A DNA stretch of 31,449 bases from positions 1-31,449 of the forward strand of contig CBDUZZ010000058.1 in the NCBI GenBank assembly GCA_965371855.1, in the 5' to 3' direction. A program made the position numbers and the translations under genes. Under the pieces are notes generated by a model, which saw only the letters and a program-made list of their open reading frames with translations, searched no databases and was not told where the DNA came from. Source of the stretch: JAADEM01 sp965371855. GTDB lineage: Bacteria; Bacteroidota; Bacteroidia; Bacteroidales; Marinilabiliaceae. The number at the start of each line of letters is the position of its first letter. The first letter of the stretch is position 1. Of this stretch, positions 1 to 7,214 are shown in pieces.

Positions 1-1
1 G

Positions 2-304
2 TTTAAACAATTAAAACAGAACTTCCCGTTAAAGTATTTTTTAGGGGATAATGTTAATGCAATTGAAATACAGATATGGGCAGCAATGTTAGCTAACCTG
101 TTAGTATCGTTGGTCAAAAGCAAGTTAAAACGCAACTGGGCGTTCTCAAATATGGTATCTCTTATAAGACAGCAACTGATGGACTATATCAACATATATC
201 GGTTCCTGGAAGATCCTGAGAAAGCTTGGAGAAGCATAATAAATGAAAATGATTTAAAATATCAAAATACATTGTTCCCTGAAATAAGGAGGGCTTACTT
301 TTGA
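2..304 (+). pseudogene. IS4-family transposase, C-terminal fragment
   Basis: The reading frame is open from base 2, before the first ATG at 86, and ends with TGA at 302-304. It begins FKQLKQNFPLKYFLGDN and continues with an AIEIQIWAAMLANLL stretch. This is the characteristic C-terminal region of IS4-type DDE transposases, where the last catalytic Glu region is followed by an amphipathic helix. Only about 100 residues lie inside the window, so I cannot tell whether the element is complete upstream. A short inverted repeat at 360-374 and the abrupt start of a DUF6629-like tail near 390 suggest that the right end of the element lies at about 375-390. Family assignment is by eye. Confidence 0.7.
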
Positions 305-359
305 AAATAAAAAAATGATAATTGATTATCAGACAAATAACTATAGGAATAAACTATAT

Positions 360-374
360 TCCGGTTTTACCGGA
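360..374. repeat. short hairpin near the IS right end
   Basis: TCCGGT-TTT-ACCGGA forms a 6-bp perfect stem. It lies between the transposase stop and the point where DUF6629-like coding sequence resumes at about 390. It may be part of the IS terminus or a weak transcription stop. No T-run follows it, so a rho-independent terminator is not supported. Confidence 0.35.
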
Positions 375-389
375 CAACAATAATTTTAA

Positions 390-764
390 ATACCTAAAAC
401 TATTGTTGAATCAATATCTAATTTAATACTTATTTCTCTTGCTATTTTGTTGGGATATCGCTTGTTTGCTTACAACGATGTAAGTGCATATATAGAGGAG
501 AAGCACATCTTTTATCAAATAGGACATTTTAAAAGTACCAATTGGTGGAGCGGAATATTTTATCTTCTTCTAGCAGCTTTACCGTTTATTTTTTCAAATA
601 TTAGAAAGATTAATATTCTCGGCATTCTTATGCTTCTGCTGTTTGTCATATCAAAAGTTTTTTATATCCAGTACATGATCTCTACATGGTGTCTCTTTGC
701 AGGTGTATTGAGTGTTTATATCTGGTTTATTGTGAGAGATATAAATACCTCAATGAGGCAATGA
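390..764 (+). pseudogene. DUF6629-like membrane protein, 5'-truncated
   Basis: The frame is open from 390 (just after an in-frame TAA at 387-389) to TGA at 762-764. No ATG lies near its beginning; the first conventional start is a TTG at 447. About 124 residues form four hydrophobic segments. The tail has the pattern WWSGIFYLL...ILGILML...FYIQYMISTWCLFAG, which I recognise as the C-terminal half of DUF6629-type proteins. These normally begin with a Cys-Phe-Ser N-terminus and are about 210 residues long. The N-terminal half is absent and an IS4 end sits immediately upstream, so insertion most likely cut the gene. Function of the family is unknown. Confidence 0.6.
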
Positions 765-803
765 TGTAGTGTTACAATGCATACATAGTTTTTCATTGAT
801 TTA

Positions 804-1769
804 TCAATCGTTCTTTGCCTGACTGGAAAAAAGATTAGCAAGTTGTGTGCGATTTTTCATGCCTGTTTTTCTGAAAATATTGTAATTATGATCCTTTACT
901 GTATCAATAGATATAAAAAGTTTTTCAGAAATTTCTCTATTTGTAAGTCCTTTACTGATTAATTGGATAATTTCCATTTCACGATTTGTTATGTCGTATT
1001 TTAGTTTTAACTCTGATGCGTCAACTTTGTTTTCCTGCTTCTCAAACAGTATAGGACTTCTTAATTTTCTGCCATAAGTGATAACCCACCAAATCATCAA
1101 AATATTTATAGAGTACAGAAAAAAATGTAAAGAGAGTTTTTCCCAGGATTCGTTTAAACTTCCAATGCCGGAGGTTAGAAGCCATTTAAAATGGGCGGAA
1201 ACTAGGGGTATTAATAGAATAAGCGTGAGTGCCCTAATTGCTTTCTTCGTTTGAATATCTACTATTGATTTAGCACGGTTGAATAAATAAATACAACTAA
1301 TGATAATAGCAACAAATATTAGTATGTCTGTATATGTCATGAAACTATTTACGATACCATCTCTGTTTAAAAAACAGACCTCAACCCACCCTAAAAACCA
1401 AATTGTTATAACTGCAATGCCAGCTGTTTTTATACCTGTCAACTGTTTTTCAAAGAATCTTAAACCTAATATATTATCAAATAATTTAAAAAAAGAGACA
1501 AGGAATAATAACCTCATGACAAACAATAACGAAAAAAGAATAATATCTTTTACTAACTCAAGTGTAGTATTTTCTGTAAAAAAAAGGATTGACTCAGAAT
1601 TTTCAAGAAGTATTGCAGAGTATCAGGTTAAATTAAGAAATATTATTACCCAAAAGACGGGTAGTATGATACTTAGATTTTCTTTTCTTACTCTATTTCT
1701 TATAATAATTGAGGAAATTATACCAGAAAGAAAAGTGATTAAAACACTTAAAATAACTATTTGATTCAT
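804..1769 (-). pseudogene. Membrane-bound LuxR-type regulator with an in-frame TGA
   Basis: The C-terminal 60 residues form a LuxR/GerE helix-turn-helix (TNREMEIIQLISKGLTNREI, then FISIDTVKDHNYNIFRKTG). Ahead of it are about six to seven hydrophobic segments, giving a membrane sensor fused to a DNA-binding domain as is common in Bacteroidota. The longest uninterrupted ORF starts at 1526. The same frame continues upstream to an ATG at 1767-1769 (MNQIVILSVLITFLSGIISS) with only one stop between them, TGA at 1623-1625, codon 49 of 321. The segment upstream of the stop is a normal first TM helix plus loop, and codon use is uniform across it. I infer one gene with a nonsense mutation. Re-initiation at 1526 could still give a shortened protein. 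Confidence 0.75.
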
Positions 1770-1840
1770 GAAACAAAGTTATCAGTTTCCTTAAACAAAT
1801 CAAATACAATTAATATTTATAGAGTTTTCTTACAAGCAAA

Positions 1841-1897
1841 TTAGCATCCCACTTTAGTGGGGAATTGTATAATCCCAACTTATTCGGGATTTATAAG
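1841..1897. other. Two adjacent hairpins upstream of the CPBP gene
   Basis: CCCAC-TTTA-GTGGG at about 1849-1862 and AATCCC-AACTTATTC-GGGATT at about 1870-1892 lie between the divergent LuxR pseudogene and the CPBP gene. Neither is followed by a T-run. They may be part of a leader or a worn extragenic repeat. No promoter box is convincing here. Confidence 0.3.
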
Positions 1898-1956
1898 TGA
1901 ATGTAAAGTTCATATTATTGTTGTGTCAAAACAGATGAAGGTATAACTAAACAGGC

Positions 1957-2721
1957 ATGTCAAATGTCATAAAAATGAACGAGTCTATAAATTTCAATAA
2001 AAGTATTAGTGCCATGGAGAAATATTATAATGTTAATTTGTACAAAAACATTGATGCAATAACTCTAATTGTTCTTATCCCATTCGGGATGATGCTTTGG
2101 TTTAGAGCTCATAATTTAAGTGGATTTGCATCAATAGAATTAATTGCTTATCCTCTTTTATTTGGAGGCTTGAGTATAGGCATCTTATATCTGTTGAAAC
2201 GGTTTTATTTGAAAGAGAGTTTTACTGATTTCAATTCAGGTAATGGGAAATGGGTTACTGATATTTTGTGGGGTTTTATTTTAACCATCATATATTTTAC
2301 TCTTTTCTTTGTTGAAAGGCTTACACTTACAGGTTTGCTTAGTTTTCATTCTAATCAGGAGTTGTTAGGCTTAATGTTAGATATGCGTACAAATCCGATA
2401 CTGTTATTCCTTTGGTTTGGTCCTGTTTTATGGATAGGTATTGCACTATACGAAGAGTTGATTAGAGTTTTTATTCTTACCAGTCTATGGAAATTCTCAA
2501 ACAAGCAGTGGTGGTCCGTCTCTGTAATAATTTTCAGTGCAGTAATTATCGGGCTTGTTCACTGGAGCCAGGGCTCTTATGGGGTTATAACCATAGGAAT
2601 AAAGAGTGTTGTTTCTGGAGTGTATTTCTATAAATATCGACGGCTGTTCCCGCTGGTGCTTGCACATGTTTTGTATGATGGTATACAGGTAATGATGTTA
2701 CTAATTACTTACCCGAACTAA
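1957..2721 (+). CDS. CPBP-family (CAAX-type) intramembrane metalloprotease
   Basis: The protein has 254 residues, with about seven to eight hydrophobic segments after a short polar N-terminus. The three signature motifs of the CPBP/Abi family are present: EExxxR at Glu166-Glu167-Arg170 (YEELIRV), the second-motif His202 in GLVHWSQG, and HxxxD at His237/Asp241 (AHVLYDGI). These residues normally bind zinc within the membrane, and relatives process prenylated or bacteriocin-like peptides; the substrate here is unknown. Starts at 1957 or 1975 (MNESIN) are both possible and no strong RBS decides. The last third of the gene is duplicated, 94% identical, at 5419-5640. The gene faces mnmE, and a six-codon mnmE tail follows its stop. 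Confidence 0.8.
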   Translation: MSNVIKMNESINFNKSISAMEKYYNVNLYKNIDAITLIVLIPFGMMLWFRAHNLSGFASIELIAYPLLFGGLSIGILYLLKRFYLKESFTDFNSGNGKWVTDILWGFILTIIYFTLFFVERLTLTGLLSFHSNQELLGLMLDMRTNPILLFLWFGPVLWIGIALYEELIRVFILTSLWKFSNKQWWSVSVIIFSAVIIGLVHWSQGSYGVITIGIKSVVSGVYFYKYRRLFPLVLAHVLYDGIQVMMLLITYPN

Positions 2722-2772
2722 CAAAAGTTGAAATGAATTATATCATGAAATAATTACTTTCCGATACAAAAA
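2500..2772 (+). repeat. Direct repeat copy 1: CPBP 3' end plus mnmE tail
   Basis: This 273-bp segment matches 5419-5691 with no length difference and about 17 mismatches by hand count (about 94%). It includes the last 73 codons of the CPBP gene. On the minus strand at 2754-2771 it holds the codons F-C-I-G-K-stop, the universal C-terminus of MnmE, although mnmE itself ends at 5673. Most differences within the CPBP frame are at third codon positions. Copy 1 therefore carries an orphan mnmE end. Confidence 0.9.
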
Positions 2773-3072
2773 GTAGAGTTTCTTTGTTTAATGAGGTTTT
2801 GAGCTATTGAGGGACAAAAATAGGGACAAGAACTTTTTATAACCTTTTCGATATTTCGTCTCTGCTTTTTATTGTTAATAACCTTCGTATTGAAAAACAA
2901 ATATAGTTATATCTCCGGTTATTTAGCTTCATCATTTAAATATTCTCTTTGCTTCTAAATAAATCAATGATGATTGTAAAGCTGTTGGTTAAGGATACGG
3001 GTGTTTCTTAAATGTTTTGATCATGATAAGATAGGTGTTTTTGATAAAAAATACATGTAATGTTAAATATAA
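2773..3072. other. Non-coding stretch between the repeat and hipB
   Basis: About 300 bp of AT-rich sequence with no supported gene. A short frame at about 2799-2842 ends R-D-K-N-R-D-K-N-F-L. Such endings resemble the tails of some Bacteroidota tyrosine recombinases, but an in-frame TGA lies just upstream and nothing else is recognisable. This is the left boundary of the accessory insert. Confidence 0.4.
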
Positions 3073-3098
3073 TTTACAAAAAGTATTATATTTGTAAA
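3073..3098 (+). promoter_or_regulatory. hipBA promoter with a palindromic operator
   Basis: TTTACAAA-N10-TTTGTAAA is a perfect 8-bp inverted repeat at 3073-3080 and 3091-3098. Its right arm overlaps TATATTTG (3087-3094), which fits the Bacteroidota -7 box TAnnTTTG. The ATG of hipB follows at 3113. A dyad over the promoter is where a HipB-like dimer would autorepress; binding itself is inferred. Confidence 0.65.
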
Positions 3099-3112
3099 AT
3101 ATACTTTGCATT

Positions 3113-3436
3113 ATGAAGAAAAAGAACACGGTTTTATTGCCCAAGCTCAAAAAGATTCTTGTTGAACTGGGAGAAAATATAAAGCTTGCTCGCTTAAGGC
3201 GAAAACTAAGTAGTGAACAAGTTGCGGAGAGGGCTAATATTAGTCGTCCAACTTTATCATCTATAGAAAAAGGATCGGCAACAGTAAGTATTGGGGCTTA
3301 TTTGCAAGTTCTTTTTGTTTTAGGGCTTGAGAAAGATGTTTTATTACTTGCAAAGGATGATGAATTAGGTAGAAAATTACAGGATGCTAATTTAAAGCCA
3401 AAAGAAAGAGCTCCTAAAAGAACTAAGAAATCATGA
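3113..3436 (+). CDS. HipB-like XRE-family antitoxin/regulator
   Basis: The protein has 107 residues. Residues about 18-72 form an XRE helix-turn-helix (LGENIKLARLRRKLSSEQVA, then ISRPTLSSIEKG in the recognition region). The C-terminal tail is Lys/Arg-rich (KPKERAPKRTKKS), as often seen in HipB partners. The gene overlaps the following hipA-like gene by 4 bp (ATGA), so the two are translationally coupled. In known hip modules this protein binds the kinase toxin and the operator; the dyad at 3073-3098 is the expected site. Confidence 0.8.
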   Translation: MKKKNTVLLPKLKKILVELGENIKLARLRRKLSSEQVAERANISRPTLSSIEKGSATVSIGAYLQVLFVLGLEKDVLLLAKDDELGRKLQDANLKPKERAPKRTKKS

Positions 3437-4713
3437 GTAAAAAGGTGACAAAAAGAAAGATATATGTGTTTGCTAATTGGCCGGGCATGGAAGAGCCTGT
3501 TTTAATGGGAACTTTACACTCTGAATTATTGAGAGGAAAAGAAATATTTTCATTTGAATACAACGATGATTGGTTGAAATCAGAAAATGCTCAATTATTA
3601 GACCCGGAATTGCAATTGTATTCAGGAATTCAATATTTGAACGACAATGAAAAATCTAATTTTGGCTTATTTTTGGATTCTTCTCCTGATAGATGGGGGC
3701 GAATATTAATGCGAAGAAGAGAAGCTGCATTAGCAAGATTGGAAAAAAGACCAGAAAATAATCTTTTTGAAACAGATTATTTATTAGGCGTATATGATGA
3801 GCATCGTATGGGAGCATTACGATTTAAAGAATATTTAGATGGAGTGTTCCTAAATGACAATAAAAAACTGGCAAGTCCACCTTGGTCATCTATTAGAGAA
3901 CTTGAAGAGATTAGCTTGAAGCTTGAAGAAGATGATATTATTGATGATCCGGAATATTTAAATTGGTTAAGTATGCTTATTGCTCCTGGATCTTCTCTGG
4001 GAGGAGCCAGGCCAAAGGCTAGTATATTAGACACCAACAGCAACTTATGGATTGCTAAGTTCCCTAGTCGTAGCGATAAAATGGATGTTGGCGGATGGGA
4101 AGTCGTAGCTTATGAGTTGGCTATTGAAGCAGGAATAGATATGGCTGAATCACAAGCAAGAAAATTTTCAAGCTCTTATCATACATTTCTTACAAAACGA
4201 TTCGATCGAATAAATAAAGGAGAGCGTATTCACTTTGCTTCTGCAATGACAATGTTAGGCTATACTGATGGACAAGATTATGAAGATGGGGCTAGTTATA
4301 TAGAATTGGTGGAGTTTATTATTAAGAATGGAGCAAATGTTAATGCTGATCTGGAAGAATTATGGAGAAGAATTGTATTTAGCATTTGTGTCTCAAATAC
4401 GGATGACCATTTAAGAAATCATGGTTTCATTCTTACTTATGGCGGTTGGTTACTTTCTCCTGCGTACGATATTAACCCGGTAGAAACAGGAACAGGATTA
4501 AAATTAAATATTTCTGTAAATGATAATGCATTAGATATAGAATTGGCAATGGAGGTTATAGAATATTTTAGATTAGATGAGAAAAGAGCTAATAAGATAA
4601 TTGAAGATGTAAAGAATAGCGTGAAAAATTGGAGAAAAGTAGCTAAGAAATATGGAATCTCTAAATCAGAACAGGATATAAAAGCAAGGGCATTCTCAAG
4701 AACTAAAGATTAA
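3433..4713 (+). CDS. HipA-like serine/threonine kinase toxin
   Basis: The protein has 426 residues, the usual length for single-chain HipA with its N-terminal subdomain. Key positions are the Gly/Ser loop SSLGGARPKA (187-196), the nucleotide-binding Lys in WIAKFPS, the catalytic loop NTDDHLRNHGF (Asp324, His326, Asn329) and the metal-binding Asp346 in LSPAYDI. HipA kinases phosphorylate aminoacyl-tRNA synthetases such as GltX or TrpS and so trigger growth arrest; the target here cannot be read from sequence. Ser187/Ser188 lie where HipA-type autophosphorylation occurs. All catalytic residues look intact. The gene overlaps the HipB-like gene by 4 bp and ends before a good terminator. Confidence 0.85.
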   Translation: MSKKVTKRKIYVFANWPGMEEPVLMGTLHSELLRGKEIFSFEYNDDWLKSENAQLLDPELQLYSGIQYLNDNEKSNFGLFLDSSPDRWGRILMRRREAALARLEKRPENNLFETDYLLGVYDEHRMGALRFKEYLDGVFLNDNKKLASPPWSSIRELEEISLKLEEDDIIDDPEYLNWLSMLIAPGSSLGGARPKASILDTNSNLWIAKFPSRSDKMDVGGWEVVAYELAIEAGIDMAESQARKFSSSYHTFLTKRFDRINKGERIHFASAMTMLGYTDGQDYEDGASYIELVEFIIKNGANVNADLEELWRRIVFSICVSNTDDHLRNHGFILTYGGWLLSPAYDINPVETGTGLKLNISVNDNALDIELAMEVIEYFRLDEKRANKIIEDVKNSVKNWRKVAKKYGISKSEQDIKARAFSRTKD

Positions 4714-4730
4714 AATGGCGTAAAATAGTA

Positions 4731-4764
4731 TGTCAAGTTATTTGAACAGAAAACTTGACTTTTT
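4731..4764 (+). terminator. Rho-independent terminator after hipA
   Basis: GTCAAGTT (4732-4739) pairs perfectly with AACTTGAC (4752-4759) around a 12-nt loop, followed by TTTTT at 4760-4764. It ends the hipBA transcript. Confidence 0.75.
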
Positions 4765-4818
4765 AAATTACATCCATCATAAATTAAAATAAAAGACAAA
4801 AAGTAAACTTTCCCATTA

Positions 4819-5418
4819 ATGAATCTAACCATTAAAGAACAAGTAGAACTTTTTAAATCCCTTTTCAAAGGAAGAGAAGACATTTTTGCTATTTGGTGGG
4901 AGAATGGAAAAAAGAATGGGTATATGCGCGCTTATGATTATGATCCTTACATGTATCGATTGCATAAAATGCGTGGAGGGAGTTTTCAATCTTATACTGA
5001 TAAAACACATAAAGCACTTACTGATAATGAAATTACGAAACACCTCAAAGGAGAGTAATTAATTGGTGTTTATCCTTTATTAAAGATAATACTTCATGGT
5101 TTCTAGCTGCTGATTTTGATAAAGAAAACTGGATTGAGGAGTGTAGACTATTTCTAAACGGTTATAAAAAAGAAGGTGTAACAGCTTACTTGGAACGTTC
5201 TCGATCAGGAAAAGGAGGACATGTTTGGGTATTTTTTGAAGAGCCTTATCCTGCATTAAAAAGTCGTAAGATATTCATCTCAATTCTTCAGAGATTAGGA
5301 ATATTCTCCATTTTTGATAAAAATGCAAGTTTTGACAGACTATTTCCAAATCAGGATTATCTTTCCGGTAAAGGTTTTGAAAACCTTATTGCACTTCCAT
5401 TGTACAAACATACATGGG
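4819..5418 (+). pseudogene. TOTE-system archaeo-eukaryotic primase, broken N-terminal part
   Basis: The opening residues EQVELFKSLFKGREDIFAIWW match the start of the AEP-type primase of TOTE conflict systems. An in-frame TAA at 5056-5058 interrupts it, and a one-base loss in the A-run near 5082-5084 shifts the frame. Reading across these lesions gives GVYPLL, WFLAADFDK (the DxD metal motif) and LERSRSGKGGHVWVFF (the second catalytic motif with its His), then DRLFPNQD and GFENLIALPL. The sequence stops abruptly at 5418, where CPBP sequence begins out of frame. The helicase and nuclease parts of a TOTE protein are absent. It is a dead remnant. Confidence 0.75.
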
Positions 5419-5640
5419 AACAAGCAGTGGTGGTCTGTCTCTGTAATAATTTTCAGTGCAGTAATTATCGGCCTTGTTCACTGGAGCCAGGGTTCTTATG
5501 GGGTTGTAACTATCGGAATAAAGAGTGTTGTCTCTATAGTGTATTTCTATAAATATCGATGGCTGTTCCCGCTGGTGCTTGCTCATGTATTGTATGATGG
5601 TATACAGGTAATGATGTTATTAGTTACTTACCAGAACTAA
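5419..5640 (+). pseudogene. CPBP protease C-terminal fragment (second copy)
   Basis: These 73 codons are about 94% identical in DNA to the end of the intact CPBP gene. They keep the second-motif His (GLVHWSQG) and HxxxD (HVLYDG), but lack the EExxxR motif and all N-terminal helices. The upstream frame is fused to the TOTE remnant, so no functional protease is expected. Only about five amino acids differ from the intact copy while many third positions differ, so the sequence was under selection before it was cut. Confidence 0.85.
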
Positions 5641-5691
5641 CAAAAATTGAAATGAATTATATCATGAAATAATTATTTTCCGATACAAAAA
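5419..5691 (+). repeat. Direct repeat copy 2: CPBP 3' end plus mnmE tail
   Basis: Partner of 2500-2772. Its last 19 bp are the real mnmE C-terminus. The two copies enclose the HipBA/TOTE insert of about 2.65 kb. Confidence 0.9.
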
Positions 5692-7085
5692 TTCTTAAAG
5701 ATATTTCCCAGTATCTCGTCAGTGCTAATGTTGCCGGTTATCTCACCAAGGTAATAAAGTACCTCTCTGATATCCTGTGCCAGAAGGTCGCCGGTTATTC
5801 CGGAATCAAGTCCGCCTGCAACACGTTGGATGGCATCGTATGATTTTTTAAGTGCTTCGTAATGACGTGCATTGGTAACTATCACCTCGTTGTTATCCAA
5901 AGCAGCGGTGTTTATTGTTTTCAGCAATTCACCTGTCAGTTTATCAACATATCTGTTGTGTTTTGCTGATATGGGCACTATCGCATCTGTACCGGTTAGT
6001 TCACGAAACTCCTGTCGGTTAAAACGATTTGAGATGACTTTTTCATCCAACAGGTCAATTTTGTTGATTACCACAATTAGTTTCTGCGAACTGTCATTCA
6101 TTCGTTTTTTAACGTCATTAATGGCTTCATGGATTTTTTTATCAGGGTCATTCACATCGAGGATGAGCATTACTACTGAAGCATTTTTCAATTTAGAATA
6201 TGTGCGTTCTATTCCCAGAGTCTCAATTTCATCGCTGGTTGTTCGTATTCCGGCAGTATCAATAAAACGAAATTCAATTCCTTCGATGCTAATTGTATCT
6301 TCAATTGAATCGCGTGTGGTGCCGTGTATGTCGGATACTAAAGCGCGTTCTTCATTCAGCAGTGTATTCAGCAGGGTTGATTTACCTGCATTTGTATGCC
6401 CCACAATAGCAACAGGAATACCGTTTTTGATAACATTCCCTAATGAAAATGAGTTGACAAGTTTTTCAAGCATTTTGCTTATTTTGTCAACAATCCTTTT
6501 CAGTTGTGCGCGGTCGGCAAATTCAACATCTTCTTCACCAAAGTCAAGCTCAAGTTCAATGAGGGAGATAAATTGCAGCAAATCATTCCGCAGGTTTATC
6601 AGTTCACTTGAGAAACCGCCACGCATCTGTTGAAGCGCTACTTTACGTGCTGCTTCTGATTGGGAGGCAATAAGGTCGGCAACTGCTTCGGCCTGTGAAA
6701 GATCCATTTTGCTATTAAGAAATGCACGTTGGGTAAATTCGCCCGGTAGTGCCATTCGTGCTCCTTTTTTTATCAGCAGTTGTAATATTTGTTGCTGAAT
6801 GTATGTAGCCCCATGACAGGATATCTCAATAATATCTTCTCCGGTGAAAGAGTGAGGAGCTTTAAAAATGGCTACCACAACTTCATCAATAATCTTATCA
6901 TTATCTACAATTGTGCCGAAATGGATGGTGTTGGCTGTCTGTTCTTTTAGTTGTTTGCCGGCTATGGGTGACCTGAACACACTATCACAAATGCAAATAG
7001 CTTCGTCGCCTGACAATCTAATAACGGCAATTGCCCCCATTCCGGCAGGGGTAGATATGGCACATATTGTTGATTGATCAATCAT
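5673..7085 (-). CDS. mnmE: tRNA uridine-5-carboxymethylaminomethyl(34) GTPase MnmE
   Basis: The protein has 470 residues, a normal length. Residues 1-120 form the folate-binding N-terminal domain (start MIDQSTICAISTPAG). A helical domain surrounds the G domain: G1 GHTNAGKS 229-236, G2 GTTRDS 255-260, G3 DTAG 276-279, G4 NKID 341-344. The C-terminus is the invariant CIGK, whose Cys is essential in the family. MnmE works with MnmG to modify the wobble uridine of several tRNAs. G1 has His-Thr where most orthologues have x-Pro, which is a mild variation. Its 3' end overlaps the repeat shared with 2500-2772. It is divergent from guaA. Confidence 0.97.
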   Translation of the reverse strand: MIDQSTICAISTPAGMGAIAVIRLSGDEAICICDSVFRSPIAGKQLKEQTANTIHFGTIVDNDKIIDEVVVAIFKAPHSFTGEDIIEISCHGATYIQQQILQLLIKKGARMALPGEFTQRAFLNSKMDLSQAEAVADLIASQSEAARKVALQQMRGGFSSELINLRNDLLQFISLIELELDFGEEDVEFADRAQLKRIVDKISKMLEKLVNSFSLGNVIKNGIPVAIVGHTNAGKSTLLNTLLNEERALVSDIHGTTRDSIEDTISIEGIEFRFIDTAGIRTTSDEIETLGIERTYSKLKNASVVMLILDVNDPDKKIHEAINDVKKRMNDSSQKLIVVINKIDLLDEKVISNRFNRQEFRELTGTDAIVPISAKHNRYVDKLTGELLKTINTAALDNNEVIVTNARHYEALKKSYDAIQRVAGGLDSGITGDLLAQDIREVLYYLGEITGNISTDEILGNIFKNFCIGK

Positions 7086-7143
7086 GGTGATTTTTTTGCA
7101 AATTTATTCAAAATTGAGGAATAATAGTAATTTGTGTGGTTTG

Positions 7144-7171
7144 ATTCGTAATTCCTAATTCCTAATTCGTA
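7144..7171. repeat. Heptad tandem array upstream of guaA (ATTCNTA x4)
   Basis: Four exact 7-nt units (ATTCGTA, ATTCCTA, ATTCCTA, ATTCGTA) lie between mnmE and guaA, just before the guaA -7 box. The same heptad occurs inverted after guaA (8751-8771) and as a longer array at 19325-19380. Confidence 0.85.
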
Positions 7172-7182
7172 ATTATATTCAC

Positions 7183-7190
7183 TATCTTTG
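7183..7190 (+). promoter_or_regulatory. guaA -7 promoter box
   Basis: TATCTTTG fits the Bacteroidota -7 consensus TAnnTTTG and lies 25 bp ahead of the guaA ATG. This supports starting guaA at 7215 and not further upstream. A matching -33 element would fall inside the heptad array and is not clear. Confidence 0.55.
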
Positions 7191-7214
7191 CCTAAATTTT
7201 TAAGTTTTATTTTA

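Noticed and set aside
1300..1764. 154-codon plus-strand ORF
   Set aside because: It lies antisense to the LuxR-type gene, whose frame (with one stop) covers the whole interval and carries recognisable domains.
2799..2842. Possible tyrosine recombinase tail (RDKNRDKNFL)
   Set aside because: Only ten to fifteen codons after an in-frame stop, no upstream recombinase sequence and no attachment-site duplication; too little evidence.
3777..4043. 88-codon minus-strand ORF inside hipA
   Set aside because: Shadow of the well-supported kinase gene.
5190..5552. 120-codon plus-strand ORF
   Set aside because: It is the TOTE remnant read on into CPBP sequence in the wrong frame; described instead as two remnants.
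5872..6633. 253-codon plus-strand ORF
   Set aside because: Antisense shadow of mnmE; serine-rich low-complexity translation with no family features.
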